A stretch of 64,000 bases of DNA from positions 96,863 to 160,862 of the forward strand of contig JAFVAN010000015.1 in assembly GCA_017480485.1 (NCBI GenBank). The letters run 5' to 3'. The position numbers were made by a program, and so were the translations under genes. This DNA comes from Ruminococcus sp. (GTDB taxonomy: Bacteria; Bacillota_A; Clostridia; Oscillospirales; Ruminococcaceae). The notes under the pieces were generated by a model. That model searched no databases. It saw only the letters and a list, made by a program, of their open reading frames with translations, and was not told the DNA's origin. Below are positions 26,179-34,600 of this stretch, piece after piece (within the stretch, counting starts at the first letter, position 1; each line of letters opens with the position of its first letter).

Positions 26179-27486
26179 ATGTTCAAAAAGCTGCGGCGAA
26201 GGTTCGTGCTTATCGCAATGATATCAATGGTGTGTGTGCTGTCGCTGGTGGTGGCGGCCATCAACATCATCAATTATTATCAGATCAAGCAGAAGGAGGA
26301 CCAGCTGCTGGAGATGATACTGGACAACGGCGGCACCTTTCCGGAGCTGTTCTCCAACAAGAGCAGCCGCAGGAGGCCCGACGGCTCTGAGAGCGCAGAG
26401 CCCTCTGAGGACTTTGCCAAGGAGCGGCCCTACGAGCACTTTGAGCCCGACAAGGACAAGAAGTTCATTAACGAGGAGACCAAGTATCAGACCAGATTTT
26501 TCACGGCGACCTTCTCCGCCTCCGGGCGGCTGACGGGGATAGACACAGGGCAGATAGCCTCGGTGGACAGCGAGGAGGCGGCGGAGCTTGCAGAGCAGGC
26601 CCTTGCCGAGGGCAGCGAGTGCGGCAAGATCGATCACTACCGCTACGCCAGCCGCGAGAGCGGCGGCAAGACCATCTACGTCTTTCTGGACGTACGCTCT
26701 GACAACGCCACCAAGCAGAATTATCTGCTTGTCTCCCTGCTTATACTGCTGGCCAGCACGGTGCTGGTGTTCATACTTCTCTGGCTGCTGTCCAAGCGGG
26801 TAATAAGGCCCTTTGTCGAGATGCACGAGAAGCAGAAGCAGTTCATCACCGACGCCAGCCACGAGATAAAAACTCCCCTTGCCATCATCTCCGCCAACAC
26901 GGAGGTCATCGAGATGACAAGCGAGCCCACGGAATGGACCGAGAGCATCAAGAACCAGATAAAGCGCCTCGACGGCCTTGTTAAGGACCTTGTGCGGCTG
27001 TCCAAGACCGACGAGGCAAGGAGCGACATACAGTTTGCGCCCTTTGACCTTTCGGCGGCGACGGAGGAGGCGGCCTCGGCCTTCGAGGCCCCTGCCCGCA
27101 CCCACGGCGAGGACTTTGAGCTTGACATCGAGCAGGGCATCGAGCTCAACGGCAGCGAGGAGCTCATAAGGCAGGTCATCGGCATCTTTGCGGACAACGC
27201 GGTGAAATACTGCGACGAGGGCGGGCTCATAACCGTTAGCCTTAAAAAGACCCACAAGCACATCCGCCTCTCGGTGATAAACGACTGCGCCGAGCCTCCC
27301 ACGGGAGATCTTTCAAGGCTCTTTGATCGGTTCTACCGCTCTGACGAGGCAAGGCAGCGGCGGGGCAGCGGCGGCTACGGCATAGGCCTTTCCATAGCAA
27401 AGGCCACCGCCGAGGCCCACAAGGCCAAGGCCGAATGCAAGGCCGAGAACGGCAGGATAAGCTTCGGCTTGGTGTTCAGATGTTAG
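26179..27486 (+). CDS. Sensor histidine kinase
   Basis: 435 aa. TM1 (FVLIAMISMVCVLSLVVAAI) is followed by an outer sensor domain of about 145 residues rich in charged residues, then TM2 (LLVSLLILLASTVLVFILLW). H-box FITDASHEIKTPLAIISAN holds the phosphorylated His, the N-box is VIGIFADNAVKYCDEGG and the G2 box GSGGYGIGLSIAKA. The G1 box is degenerate: VINDCAEPP replaces the usual DxGxG. This occurs in several Gram-positive kinases and does not by itself mean inactivity. The stop codon (TAG) lies within a family B repeat. The outer signal is unknown. Confidence 0.93.
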   Translation: MFKKLRRRFVLIAMISMVCVLSLVVAAINIINYYQIKQKEDQLLEMILDNGGTFPELFSNKSSRRRPDGSESAEPSEDFAKERPYEHFEPDKDKKFINEETKYQTRFFTATFSASGRLTGIDTGQIASVDSEEAAELAEQALAEGSECGKIDHYRYASRESGGKTIYVFLDVRSDNATKQNYLLVSLLILLASTVLVFILLWLLSKRVIRPFVEMHEKQKQFITDASHEIKTPLAIISANTEVIEMTSEPTEWTESIKNQIKRLDGLVKDLVRLSKTDEARSDIQFAPFDLSAATEEAASAFEAPARTHGEDFELDIEQGIELNGSEELIRQVIGIFADNAVKYCDEGGLITVSLKKTHKHIRLSVINDCAEPPTGDLSRLFDRFYRSDEARQRRGSGGYGIGLSIAKATAEAHKAKAECKAENGRISFGLVFRC

Positions 27487-27583
27487 AGGTGAGAGGTTAG
27501 AGGTTAGAGGCGGCGCGAATAAATATTTGTCCGCTGCGCGGACACCTTTTCTAACCTCTAATCTCTAACATCTAACTTCTAAT
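27482..27583. repeat. Heptamer-armed palindrome, family B (copy B2)
   Basis: TGTTAGA/GGTGAGA/GGTTAGA heptamers, core GTCCGC-TGC-GCGGACACC, complementary right arm. It supplies the TAG stop of the histidine kinase gene. Confidence 0.88.
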
Positions 27584-27610
27584 AGTTTTTCACTTAACTT
27601 TCACATTAGT

Positions 27611-27642
27611 TTAAGCTACGATTAAGGTCGGAGAATTATGAT
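27611..27642 (+). promoter_or_regulatory. Response-regulator-type direct repeat and -10 of the VTC operon
   Basis: TTAAGCTACGATTAAGG (27611-27627) matches 13 of 17 bases with the site at 25419, with the same TTAA-N7-TTAAGG layout. TATGAT (27637-27642) follows after the same nine-base gap. No -35 consensus. This is the best evidence that the adjacent two-component system controls both its own gene and this operon. Confidence 0.62.
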
Positions 27643-27677
27643 AAAAGCATAGAAGGAAAACAAAGGGGGTAAGAGAT

Positions 27678-28430
27678 ATGGCAGCCTTTCAGGCGGTGTT
27701 CAAAAGAGTCGAGCAGAAATACCTGCTGAGCGAGCACCAGTACACAGAGCTGAGAAAGAGGCTCGAAGGATACATGACCGTGGATCAGTACGGCGAGACC
27801 ACCATCTGCAATATCTATTACGACACTCCGACGCACCTGCTGGTGCGAAGGTCGATGGAAAAGCCCATCTACAAGGAGAAGCTGAGGGTACGCAGCTACG
27901 GCACGCCCAAGGGCGAGGACTCAACAGTGTTCGTTGAGGTCAAGAAGAAATTCAAGGGCGTTGTTTACAAGCGGCGGATATCCATGCCGCTCTCGGACTC
28001 CAGACGCTTCACAAAGGGCGAGCGGGTGGGCGTCAAAAATACCCAGATAGAAAACGAGCTGCTGTACTTCATGAAGCTCTACACCGGCATCGCCCCTGCG
28101 ATGTACCTGAGCTACGACAGGATAGCGATGTTCGGCAACGAGAACCCGGAGCTAAGGGTGACCTTCGACCGGAACATAACCTACCGCGAGGAGGACATGG
28201 AGCTTGAAAGCGGCTCCTACGGCGAGAAGCTGCTGCCCGAGGGCCAGCGGATAATGGAGATCAAGATCGCCAACGCCATGCCCCTGTGGCTGGTGCACAT
28301 TCTGGACGAGCTGGAGATAAGGCAGGCGTCCTTCTCAAAATACGGCTCCGCCTATCAGCGGGCCCGCAGGGCAGAGAAAACGTCAGACAACAACAATAAT
28401 GCAAAAGGAAAGGTGACCGACTGTGCTTAA
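27678..28430 (+). CDS. VTC-domain (polyphosphate polymerase-like) protein
   Basis: 250 aa. A triphosphate-tunnel fold: FKRVEQKYLLSEHQY (ExK motif), NIYYDTPTHLLVRRS, then LRVRSYGTP, FVEVKKKFKGVVYKRR, TFDRNITYR and a C-terminal MEIKIANAMPLWL. In yeast the VTC4 domain makes polyphosphate from ATP. Bacterial single-domain members next to DUF4956 proteins have no established role. The basic and acidic tunnel residues appear intact. It overlaps the DUF4956 gene by eight bases, so the two are coupled. Confidence 0.88.
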   Translation: MAAFQAVFKRVEQKYLLSEHQYTELRKRLEGYMTVDQYGETTICNIYYDTPTHLLVRRSMEKPIYKEKLRVRSYGTPKGEDSTVFVEVKKKFKGVVYKRRISMPLSDSRRFTKGERVGVKNTQIENELLYFMKLYTGIAPAMYLSYDRIAMFGNENPELRVTFDRNITYREEDMELESGSYGEKLLPEGQRIMEIKIANAMPLWLVHILDELEIRQASFSKYGSAYQRARRAEKTSDNNNNAKGKVTDCA

Positions 28431-29118
28431 CAATATTACTGAACTTACATCCACGATAACAACTATCTCCTCTGTGGCGATAGACAACAAGACCTTCGCA
28501 ATGTGCAGCGCCGTTTCGCTGGCGCTGGGCCTGCTGATAAGCTTCACCTTCTGCTTTAAGCAGAAGAAATCCAAGGGCTTCATCCTTGCCCTGACCATCC
28601 TGCCCCTCATCGTGCAGGTAATCATCATGATGGTAAACGGCAACGTTGGCACGGGCGTTGCGGTAATGGGCGCCTTCAGCCTTGTAAGGTTCCGTTCCGT
28701 ACCCGGCAACGCCAAGGAGATCTGCGGCATATTCCTGGCAATGGCTGTGGGCCTTGCAACTGGCACCGATCAGCTGGTGCTGGCGGCGGTATTCACGGTG
28801 GTTGTCTGCGCGGTGGCGCTGCTCTTCACCTTCACCCCCGTTGGCAAGATCAAGGAGAACGAGAAGACCCTGACGGTCACCATCCCCGAGTCTCTGGACT
28901 ACACCGAGATCTTTGACGATATCTTTGAGAAGTATCTCTCGGCCTGTGAGCTGGACAACGTAAAGACCACCGCCATGGGCAGCCTCTACAAGCTCAAGTA
29001 TTCCGTCACCCTCAAGGACTCGAAGAACGTAAAGAAGATGCTTGACGAGATAAGAGAGCGCAACGGCAACCTTGAAGTGATGTGCGGCAAGAAGGAGACC
29101 CCAGAGGAGCAGCTCTGA
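28423..29118 (+). CDS. DUF4956 family membrane protein
   Basis: 231 aa. At least three transmembrane helices in the N-terminal half (MCSAVSLALGLLISFTFCF and FILALTILPLIVQVIIMMV, then LVLAAVFTVVVCAVALLFTF) and the family signature MGAFSLVRFRSVPGNAKEI. The C-terminal cytosolic domain (about 135-231) is ferredoxin-like in pattern (LTVTIPESLDYTEIFDDIFE...). Paired with VTC-domain proteins in many bacteria, so it may be the membrane partner for their product; this is inference from neighbourhood. Confidence 0.88.
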   Translation: MLNNITELTSTITTISSVAIDNKTFAMCSAVSLALGLLISFTFCFKQKKSKGFILALTILPLIVQVIIMMVNGNVGTGVAVMGAFSLVRFRSVPGNAKEICGIFLAMAVGLATGTDQLVLAAVFTVVVCAVALLFTFTPVGKIKENEKTLTVTIPESLDYTEIFDDIFEKYLSACELDNVKTTAMGSLYKLKYSVTLKDSKNVKKMLDEIRERNGNLEVMCGKKETPEEQL

Positions 29119-29197
29119 GCCGCCAGAGGCAAGAACGCTTCGCTTTCAGAGGCAAGAAACAAGACAGGGTGCTCCTTCTCTTGCCTCCTGCTTCCGG
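29117..29197. repeat. Heptamer-armed palindrome, family F (copy F3, inverted arms)
   Basis: AGAGGCA heptamers, core AACGCTTCGCTTT, second AGAGGCA, then the complementary TTGCCTCCTGCTTCC arm. It starts at the DUF4956 stop codon. Confidence 0.75.
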
Positions 29198-29248
29198 GAA
29201 AAATGATCTTCATATGCAAAGCCTATGAACGAACGAAGGTATGACAAA

Positions 29249-31324
29249 ATGAAAAGAACAACTGCAAGGATATGCGCAGTTATCTGCGCGGCGCTGATGG
29301 CGCTTTTGGCGGCGGGCTGCTCGGTAAATTCAAAGGACAGCTCCGCCTCGGCCGAGAGCTCTCTGGACAGCTCGGTGACTGTGGACGATGTGAACGTTGA
29401 CACCAGCGTTGATGCCTCGGACCTGGACTCCGGCTACGACCAGCAGTATTCCACCCGCATAGCCTTTTCTGACACGGCGGCGGAGGTGAGCGGCGACGGC
29501 GCCCAAGCCGACGGCACGGCAGTGACCATAAGCACGGCGGGGACCTACATCCTCTCCGGCAGCTGCAAGGACGGCAGAGTAACAGTCTCCTGCGGCAAGG
29601 ACGCCGAGGTGAAGCTGGTGCTGGACGGACTTGATCTCACCAGCAGCGACGGCCCCGCCATATACATCCCGGAGGCGGACAAGGTGATCTTTACCCTCTC
29701 CGACGGCTCCGAGAACTCTGTGGCGGACGGCAGCACCTACAGCTCAGAGATGGAGAGCGCCAAGGCGGACGCCGCCATATACTCAAAGGCGGACATCACC
29801 ATAAACGGCGCGGGCTCCCTGACAGTGACGGGCAGCTACAAGCACGGCCTTGTCAGCAAAGACAGCCTTGTGATAACCGACGGACAGGTGAAGGTTAACG
29901 CCGAAAAGACGGGCCTCACGGGCAAGGACTCCGTGAAGCTGCTGGGCGGCGAGATAAACGTTACCGCAGGCACCAACGGCATCAAGGCCTCGAACACCGA
30001 GGACGAGAGCTTGGGCTTTATAAGCATCAGCGGCGGCAGCATCAAGGTAGTAAGCGACAGAGATGCCCTTCAGGCCGAGACCTCGGTGATAATCGAGGAC
30101 GGCGACCTTGACCTGACCTCCGGCGGCGGCAGCGCCAACGCCCAGCCGAAGCAGGAGGAGATACCCGGAGGCATGGGCGGCGGTATGCAGCCCGGCGGTC
30201 AGGGCGGCGAGATGCCCGGGGGAGACTTCCCCGAAATGCCTGACGGTCAGCAGCCGGGAGAGATGCCTAACGGCGAGCCTCCCCAGATGCCCGATGGTCA
30301 GCAGCCGGGAGAGATGCCGGGCGGCGAGCCTCCCCAGATGCCAGACGGGCAGCAGCCGGGAGAGATGCCTAACGGCGAACGCCCCCAGATGCCCGAGGGA
30401 CAGATGCCAAATGTATCCTCGGCGGAAGTGACCGCCGAAGGCACAGACGGCACCGACGACAGCTCCACCTCTGCCAAGGCCATCAAGGCGGGCAAGGCGG
30501 TGCTCATCACGGGCGGCACCATAGCAATAGATTCATCGGACGACGCCATACACTCAAACGGCAGCGTGACCCTCAGCGGCGGCAGCATCACAGCGGCCTC
30601 CGGCGACGACGGAGTTCACGCCGACGAGGACCTTGTGATCTCCGACAGCGCGGAGCTGAAGGTCACAAAGAGCTACGAGGGCCTCGAGGGCAAGACCATA
30701 ACCATCTCCGGCGGGGACATCGAGATAACCGCCAGCGACGACGGCCTCAACGCCTCGGCAGGAAGCACCGATGGCGTGGGCGGCAACGACCCCTTCGGCG
30801 CCATAAGTGAGGGCGTGTATCTTAAAATAAGCGGCGGCAGGCTGACGGTCAACGCCGACGGCGACGGGCTGGACTCCAACGGCGACTTCTACATGGAAGG
30901 CGGCGAGGTATACGTCAGCGGGCCCACCAACGGCGGCAACGGCGCCATCGACTTCGGCGAGCGCTGCACGGCCACCGTCACGGGCGGCACCCTTATTGCC
31001 CTTGGCGCCGTAGGCATGGAGGAGGGCTTTGCGGCCGAGGGCTCGACCCAGTGCTCCTTCCTGCACAACCTGGCCTCCACAGTCAGCGGCGGCACCACCG
31101 TAACGGTGACAGCCTCCGACGGCACGGAGCTCATCTCCTTCACCCCGGACAAGAGCTTCCAGAGCGTAGTCTTCACCAGCGACAAGCTGGCTCAGGGCGA
31201 GACCTGCACCGTCACCGCAGGCAGCCTCTCCGAGACCGTCACTCAGGATTCCATTGCAGTATCCAACTCAACCTCTAACGGCATGGGCGGCGGAGGCGGA
31301 AGAATGGACCGACCCACTCAGTAA
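29249..31324 (+). CDS. Cthe_2159-type carbohydrate-binding beta-helix lipoprotein
   Basis: 691 aa, start at 29249 behind GAAGG. Lipobox LAAGC. After an acidic linker come two beta-helix-like blocks (about 75-295 and 410-660) of repeated rungs such as VLITGGTIAIDSSDDAIHSN and ITISGGDIEITASDDGLNAS, the pattern of the Cthe_2159 family, which in Clostridium thermocellum binds cellulose and acidic sugars. Between them lies a Gly/Pro/Met-rich linker with three near-perfect repeats of about 20 residues (unit QPGEMPNGEPPQMPDG, 30240-30400). Last gene of the operon under the response-regulator site; probably the surface effector of the module. Confidence 0.88.
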   Translation: MKRTTARICAVICAALMALLAAGCSVNSKDSSASAESSLDSSVTVDDVNVDTSVDASDLDSGYDQQYSTRIAFSDTAAEVSGDGAQADGTAVTISTAGTYILSGSCKDGRVTVSCGKDAEVKLVLDGLDLTSSDGPAIYIPEADKVIFTLSDGSENSVADGSTYSSEMESAKADAAIYSKADITINGAGSLTVTGSYKHGLVSKDSLVITDGQVKVNAEKTGLTGKDSVKLLGGEINVTAGTNGIKASNTEDESLGFISISGGSIKVVSDRDALQAETSVIIEDGDLDLTSGGGSANAQPKQEEIPGGMGGGMQPGGQGGEMPGGDFPEMPDGQQPGEMPNGEPPQMPDGQQPGEMPGGEPPQMPDGQQPGEMPNGERPQMPEGQMPNVSSAEVTAEGTDGTDDSSTSAKAIKAGKAVLITGGTIAIDSSDDAIHSNGSVTLSGGSITAASGDDGVHADEDLVISDSAELKVTKSYEGLEGKTITISGGDIEITASDDGLNASAGSTDGVGGNDPFGAISEGVYLKISGGRLTVNADGDGLDSNGDFYMEGGEVYVSGPTNGGNGAIDFGERCTATVTGGTLIALGAVGMEEGFAAEGSTQCSFLHNLASTVSGGTTVTVTASDGTELISFTPDKSFQSVVFTSDKLAQGETCTVTAGSLSETVTQDSIAVSNSTSNGMGGGGGRMDRPTQ

Positions 31325-31360
31325 GCAAGAACTCCCCCTATTTATACCCCCTTATAAAGG

Positions 31361-31400
31361 CAGCGCAGCCGCTCCCCTTGCGGCGGCGCTGTTCTTTTTT
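31361..31400 (+). terminator. Terminator of the VTC/DUF4956/beta-helix operon
   Basis: CAGCGCAGCCGC paired with GCGGCGGCGCTG (one mismatch), then TTCTTTTTT. Confidence 0.85.
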
Positions 31401-31429
31401 GTGAAACGGTCACGGAGGAAGTGAATATT

Positions 31430-31526
31430 CGGTCTGAAAAGGTATGCTCCCCCTGTGGGGGAGCATACCTTTTCAGACATCCCGCACTCCGCCGCGCAGC
31501 GGCGGAGTGCGAAGAATCATTCGATC
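31430..31526. repeat. Double-hairpin repeat, family D (copy D6, long form)
   Basis: ATTCGGTCTGAAAAGGTATG... perfect stem around CCCCC-TGT-GGGGG, then CGCACTCCGCCGC/GCGGCGGAGTGCG, then CATTCGATC. D10 at 58011 has the same three parts, including the CATTCGATC end. Confidence 0.82.
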
Positions 31527-31574
31527 AGAAGCAATCAAACAGCTTTTTAACTCGTGCAAAACGATCCGTTAGGG

Positions 31575-31603
31575 TTTACATTCCTCCGGCGATATGGTAT
31601 AAT
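31575..31603 (+). promoter_or_regulatory. Sigma-A promoter upstream of the AT-rich gene
   Basis: TTTACA, 17-base spacer ending TGG, TATAAT. Confidence 0.72.
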
Positions 31604-31615
31604 AAACAAAGGGCC

Positions 31616-31650
31616 TTTTACTTTTGTGTTAATAAGATAAATCGGAATAT
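31616..31650 (+). repeat. Leader element shared with 63809-63846
   Basis: TTTTACTTTTGTGTT, four bases, AGATAAATCGGAAT. The same two blocks (15 and 14 identical bases), seven bases apart, stand in front of the AT-rich acetyltransferase gene at 63866. In both cases the start codon follows the element by about 20 bases. Confidence 0.75.
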
Positions 31651-31670
31651 AGTATATGGAGTGAATTACT

Positions 31671-32189
31671 ATGGTTATAGATAACACACCAAGATATAAA
31701 GAGATCTGGGACTTTGTTTATAATAAACTGGGATTTTCTCCTTCATGTAAATATAGAGGTCATTCATTTAATGTTACTCTGCCTTTTCAGATCAATGAAG
31801 ATCATTCGGTATATTCTATTGAGAATATGGCAGATGACCAGTGCGCTCTTCTTGAAGATACGATAAGGGAGATATTCATTAACATTACAAAAGCGGGGCG
31901 AAAAATATTTGCTCTTGATTGGCAACATTCTGCTTTTTTGTATGATCCAAGAAACATTTCTGAACAAAAAAGCTGCAGAGTAAACGATGAAAGATATTCA
32001 GATGGGGGATATAACGCATATTTTCCTGCTTTTTATCCAGACGGTGATTACTACTTTTTTATAGAAGAAAGATTCGAGTTTGGTTATTTAGGACACCCGT
32101 GGAGACAGGAAATATGGATCTTTGGCTGTGATCTAATGAAAGAGATCGAAAAAGTATATCAAAAATTAGGTTGGAAAAAGCTTAGATAA
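31671..32189 (+). CDS. AT-rich gene, DUF2716-like protein
   Basis: 172 aa, start after ATGGAGTG. A soluble acidic protein rich in Trp, Tyr and Phe, with WQHSAFLYDPR and YNAYFPAFYPDGDYYFFIEE, then FGYLGHPWRQEIWIFGCDLM. I match this from memory to DUF2716, a family of unknown function. Codons and base composition are far more AT-rich than anything on either side (third positions are often A or T), which suggests recent transfer. It shares a leader element with the acetyltransferase gene at the end of the window. Confidence 0.7.
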   Translation: MVIDNTPRYKEIWDFVYNKLGFSPSCKYRGHSFNVTLPFQINEDHSVYSIENMADDQCALLEDTIREIFINITKAGRKIFALDWQHSAFLYDPRNISEQKSCRVNDERYSDGGYNAYFPAFYPDGDYYFFIEERFEFGYLGHPWRQEIWIFGCDLMKEIEKVYQKLGWKKLR

Positions 32190-32255
32190 ATTCTGTTATC
32201 ATACAAACACTATGGCACAATGGGGAACAATAAAAAACACAAGGGAGGTTATTGC

Positions 32256-34193
32256 ATGAAGCTCCAGAAGCAGATAAAGACCGGGGCCTACCGCTCCAAG
32301 GGGTTCATCGGCAGGTACCAGAGGCTGGTCACCGAGACGGTCATCCCCTATCAGTACAGCGTGCTCTGCGACAGGGTTGAGGGGGCCGAAAAAAGCCATG
32401 TGGTGCAGAACTTTGTAAACGCCGCCTGTGCCCTTCGTGGCGAGGACGCGGGGGACGGGTTCTACGGCATGGTCTTTCAGGACAGCGACGCCGCAAAGTG
32501 GATAGAGGCCGCGGCCTTCTCACTTTCAAACACCCCGGACCCGGAGCTTGAGCGCACGGTGGACGAGCTCATCGACATCGTTGCCGAGGCCCAGGACGAG
32601 GACGGCTATCTTGACACCTATTTCACGATCAAGGACAGGGACAGGCGCTGGACCAACCTGCTGGAGGCCCACGAGCTCTACTGCGACGGGCACTTTATGG
32701 AGGCCGCCTGCGCCTACTATGAGGCCACAGGCAAGAGGAAGCTTCTGGACGTGATGCTGAAAAACGCAGAGCATATTTATGACCGCTTTGTCACCGGGGG
32801 CGCCGAGGGCTTTCCCGGCCACCCTGAGGTTGAGCTGGCACTGATGAAGATGTTCCGCACCACGGGAGACGAGCGCTGCCTCAGACTGGCGGAGAGGTTC
32901 ATAAACGCCCGAGGCACCGACCTGACCTTCTACGCCCGGGAGCTGAAAAAACGGAACTGGTCCGTGTGGGGCAACGATGCTTGGAACAACGAGTACCAGC
33001 AGTCCGACAAGCCGCTCCGTGAGCTTGAAAACGCCACGGGCCACGCCGTTCGTGCGGTGTATCTTTACACGGGCATGGCGGATCTGGCCTCAGAGCTTGG
33101 GGACGAGGAGCTTTTAGGGGCCTGCCGTCGGCTGTGGCAGAGCATAACAAAACGGAGGATGTACGTTACCGGAGGCATCGGCTCCACGGTGCACGGCGAG
33201 GCCTTCTCGGTGGATTACGACCTGCCAAACGACACCGCCTACGCCGAGACCTGCGCCTCCTGCGGGCTGATGTTCTTTGCCTCCCGTATGCTGGAAAACG
33301 AGATAAAGGGCGAGTACGGCGACGTGATGGAGCTGGCCTTTTACAACACGGTGCTGGCGGGGATGCAGCTGGACGGCAAGAGGTTCTTCTATGTAAATCC
33401 CCTGGAGGTCATCCCGGGCATCACGGGTGTTACCCCCACCCAGCGCCATGTGCTGCCCGTCAGGCCGAAATGGTATGGCTGCGCCTGCTGTCCGCCAAAC
33501 GTTGCGCGGGTGGTGGAGTCCTTCGGAAAATACGCCTACGGTGAGAGCGCCGACACCGCCTACTGTCATCTCTTCGCGGCGGGCAGCGTGAGCTTTGAAA
33601 ACGGCATCGAGCTTGAGTGCGAGACCGACTACCCCTATGACATGAGGGTGAGCTACAGGGCCAGCGGCAGCGGGCGGCTGGCGGTGAGGATCCCCGCATG
33701 GAGCAGGGCCACTGAGCTCAAAATAAACGGCAAGGCCGCAGAGCTCGTCACCCGAGAGGGCTACGCATACTTTGAGATAAAGGACAACACGGAGCTGGAG
33801 CTCACCCTTGACGGCACGCCAAGGTTCGTTTTTGCAAGCCCCAGAATACCCCGCCTCACAGGCAAGGCCAGCCTGCGCAGAGGGCCGCTGGTCTACTGCT
33901 TCGAGGGCATCGACAACGGCGGCAGCGTCACCGATCTGGCCATCGACACCGCAGGCGCGTTGGTCGTCGGGGAGTATCAGCCCGATTTGCTGAACGGCAC
34001 TGTGCAGATAAGGGCCGAGGCCGTGAAACTCAGCGACATCCAAGGCCCCTACAGCGAGGAGCCCCCGAAAACGACCCCCTTCACCGCCACGGCGGTCCCC
34101 TACTACACCTGGGGCAACCGAGGCGAGAATCAGATGAGGGTCTGGAATTCGGTGCTAGCGGTACCGGCGCAACGCCCTCGCCCGATGCATTGA
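32256..34193 (+). CDS. Beta-L-arabinofuranosidase (GH127)
   Basis: 645 aa, start at 32256 after GGGAGG. Releases arabinose from beta-L-arabinofuranosides such as those on plant hydroxyproline-rich glycoproteins. GH127 features seen: GFYGMVFQDSDAAKWIEAAA, the DEDGYLDTYF and GHPEVELALMKMF segments, then YAETCASCGLMFFASRML and YGCACCPPNVARVV. The zinc-bound Cys cluster with its catalytic Cys (CCPPN) and the upstream Glu/Cys (AETCAS) are intact. No signal peptide: it acts inside the cell on imported oligosaccharides. The last 13 residues (VLAVPAQRPRPMH) are encoded by a family E repeat, so the natural C-terminus has been replaced. Confidence 0.93.
   Translation: MKLQKQIKTGAYRSKGFIGRYQRLVTETVIPYQYSVLCDRVEGAEKSHVVQNFVNAACALRGEDAGDGFYGMVFQDSDAAKWIEAAAFSLSNTPDPELERTVDELIDIVAEAQDEDGYLDTYFTIKDRDRRWTNLLEAHELYCDGHFMEAACAYYEATGKRKLLDVMLKNAEHIYDRFVTGGAEGFPGHPEVELALMKMFRTTGDERCLRLAERFINARGTDLTFYARELKKRNWSVWGNDAWNNEYQQSDKPLRELENATGHAVRAVYLYTGMADLASELGDEELLGACRRLWQSITKRRMYVTGGIGSTVHGEAFSVDYDLPNDTAYAETCASCGLMFFASRMLENEIKGEYGDVMELAFYNTVLAGMQLDGKRFFYVNPLEVIPGITGVTPTQRHVLPVRPKWYGCACCPPNVARVVESFGKYAYGESADTAYCHLFAAGSVSFENGIELECETDYPYDMRVSYRASGSGRLAVRIPAWSRATELKINGKAAELVTREGYAYFEIKDNTELELTLDGTPRFVFASPRIPRLTGKASLRRGPLVYCFEGIDNGGSVTDLAIDTAGALVVGEYQPDLLNGTVQIRAEAVKLSDIQGPYSEEPPKTTPFTATAVPYYTWGNRGENQMRVWNSVLAVPAQRPRPMH
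34152..34193 (+). repeat. Family E repeat fragment (copy E5) inside the GH127 gene end
   Basis: GTGCTAGCGGTACCGGCGCAACGCCCTCGCCC matches the start of E3 and E4. In this reading frame the TAG is not read, so translation runs through to a TGA at 34191-34193. Confidence 0.75.
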
Positions 34194-34286
34194 TGTAAAC
34201 TTTCACTTTGTTGGGCTCGGGGCTGGAATCTGGATAAGGCTTTCACAGGATAAATTTTGTAATATCAACTGAATGGAGGAAACGAT

Positions 34287-34535
34287 ATGTACAAGAACGT
34301 AATAGGTGTTGAGGGCATGAAGTGCCCCAAGTGTGAGGAAAAGGTATGCAAGGCCTTTGAAAAGACCTTCGGGGCAAAGAAGGCCTCGGCCTCTCACAAA
34401 AAGAGCGAGGCGCAGTTCCTCTCGGAGGCGGAAGTGACACAGGAGGCCGCCGCCGCCGCTCTGGATGGCACCGGCTTCAAGGTAGTCTCCTGCACCAGCA
34501 CCGCCGAGAAGAAGGGCCTCTTCGGGAGGAAATAA
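34287..34535 (+). CDS. Heavy-metal-associated (HMA) domain protein
   Basis: 82 aa, start after ATGGAGG. VIGVEGMKCPKCEEKVCKAF carries the MxCxxC metal site of CopZ-like chaperones; an extra Cys pair partner (VC) and a C-terminal Cys (VVSC) are present. The ferredoxin-like fold is slightly shortened and ends in a basic tail (KKGLFGRK). Copper or zinc handling is the family expectation, but no metal ATPase or regulator is adjacent. It is followed immediately by a hairpin terminator. Confidence 0.88.
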   Translation: MYKNVIGVEGMKCPKCEEKVCKAFEKTFGAKKASASHKKSEAQFLSEAEVTQEAAAAALDGTGFKVVSCTSTAEKKGLFGRK

Positions 34536-34552
34536 GGTTTTTATAGCTGACT

Positions 34553-34600
34553 AAAAAAACATCCCCCTGCCAATGATAGGTGCAGGAGGGATGTTTTTAT
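34553..34600 (+). terminator. Terminator hairpin that contains the next gene's ribosome site
   Basis: AACATCCCCCTGC (34558-34570) pairs with GCAGGAGGGATGTT (34582-34595) with one bulged A, followed by five Ts. The 3' arm holds GGAGGG, the only ribosome site for the ATG at 34599. The hairpin can therefore end the HMA gene and at the same time hide the start of the next one. Confidence 0.75.
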
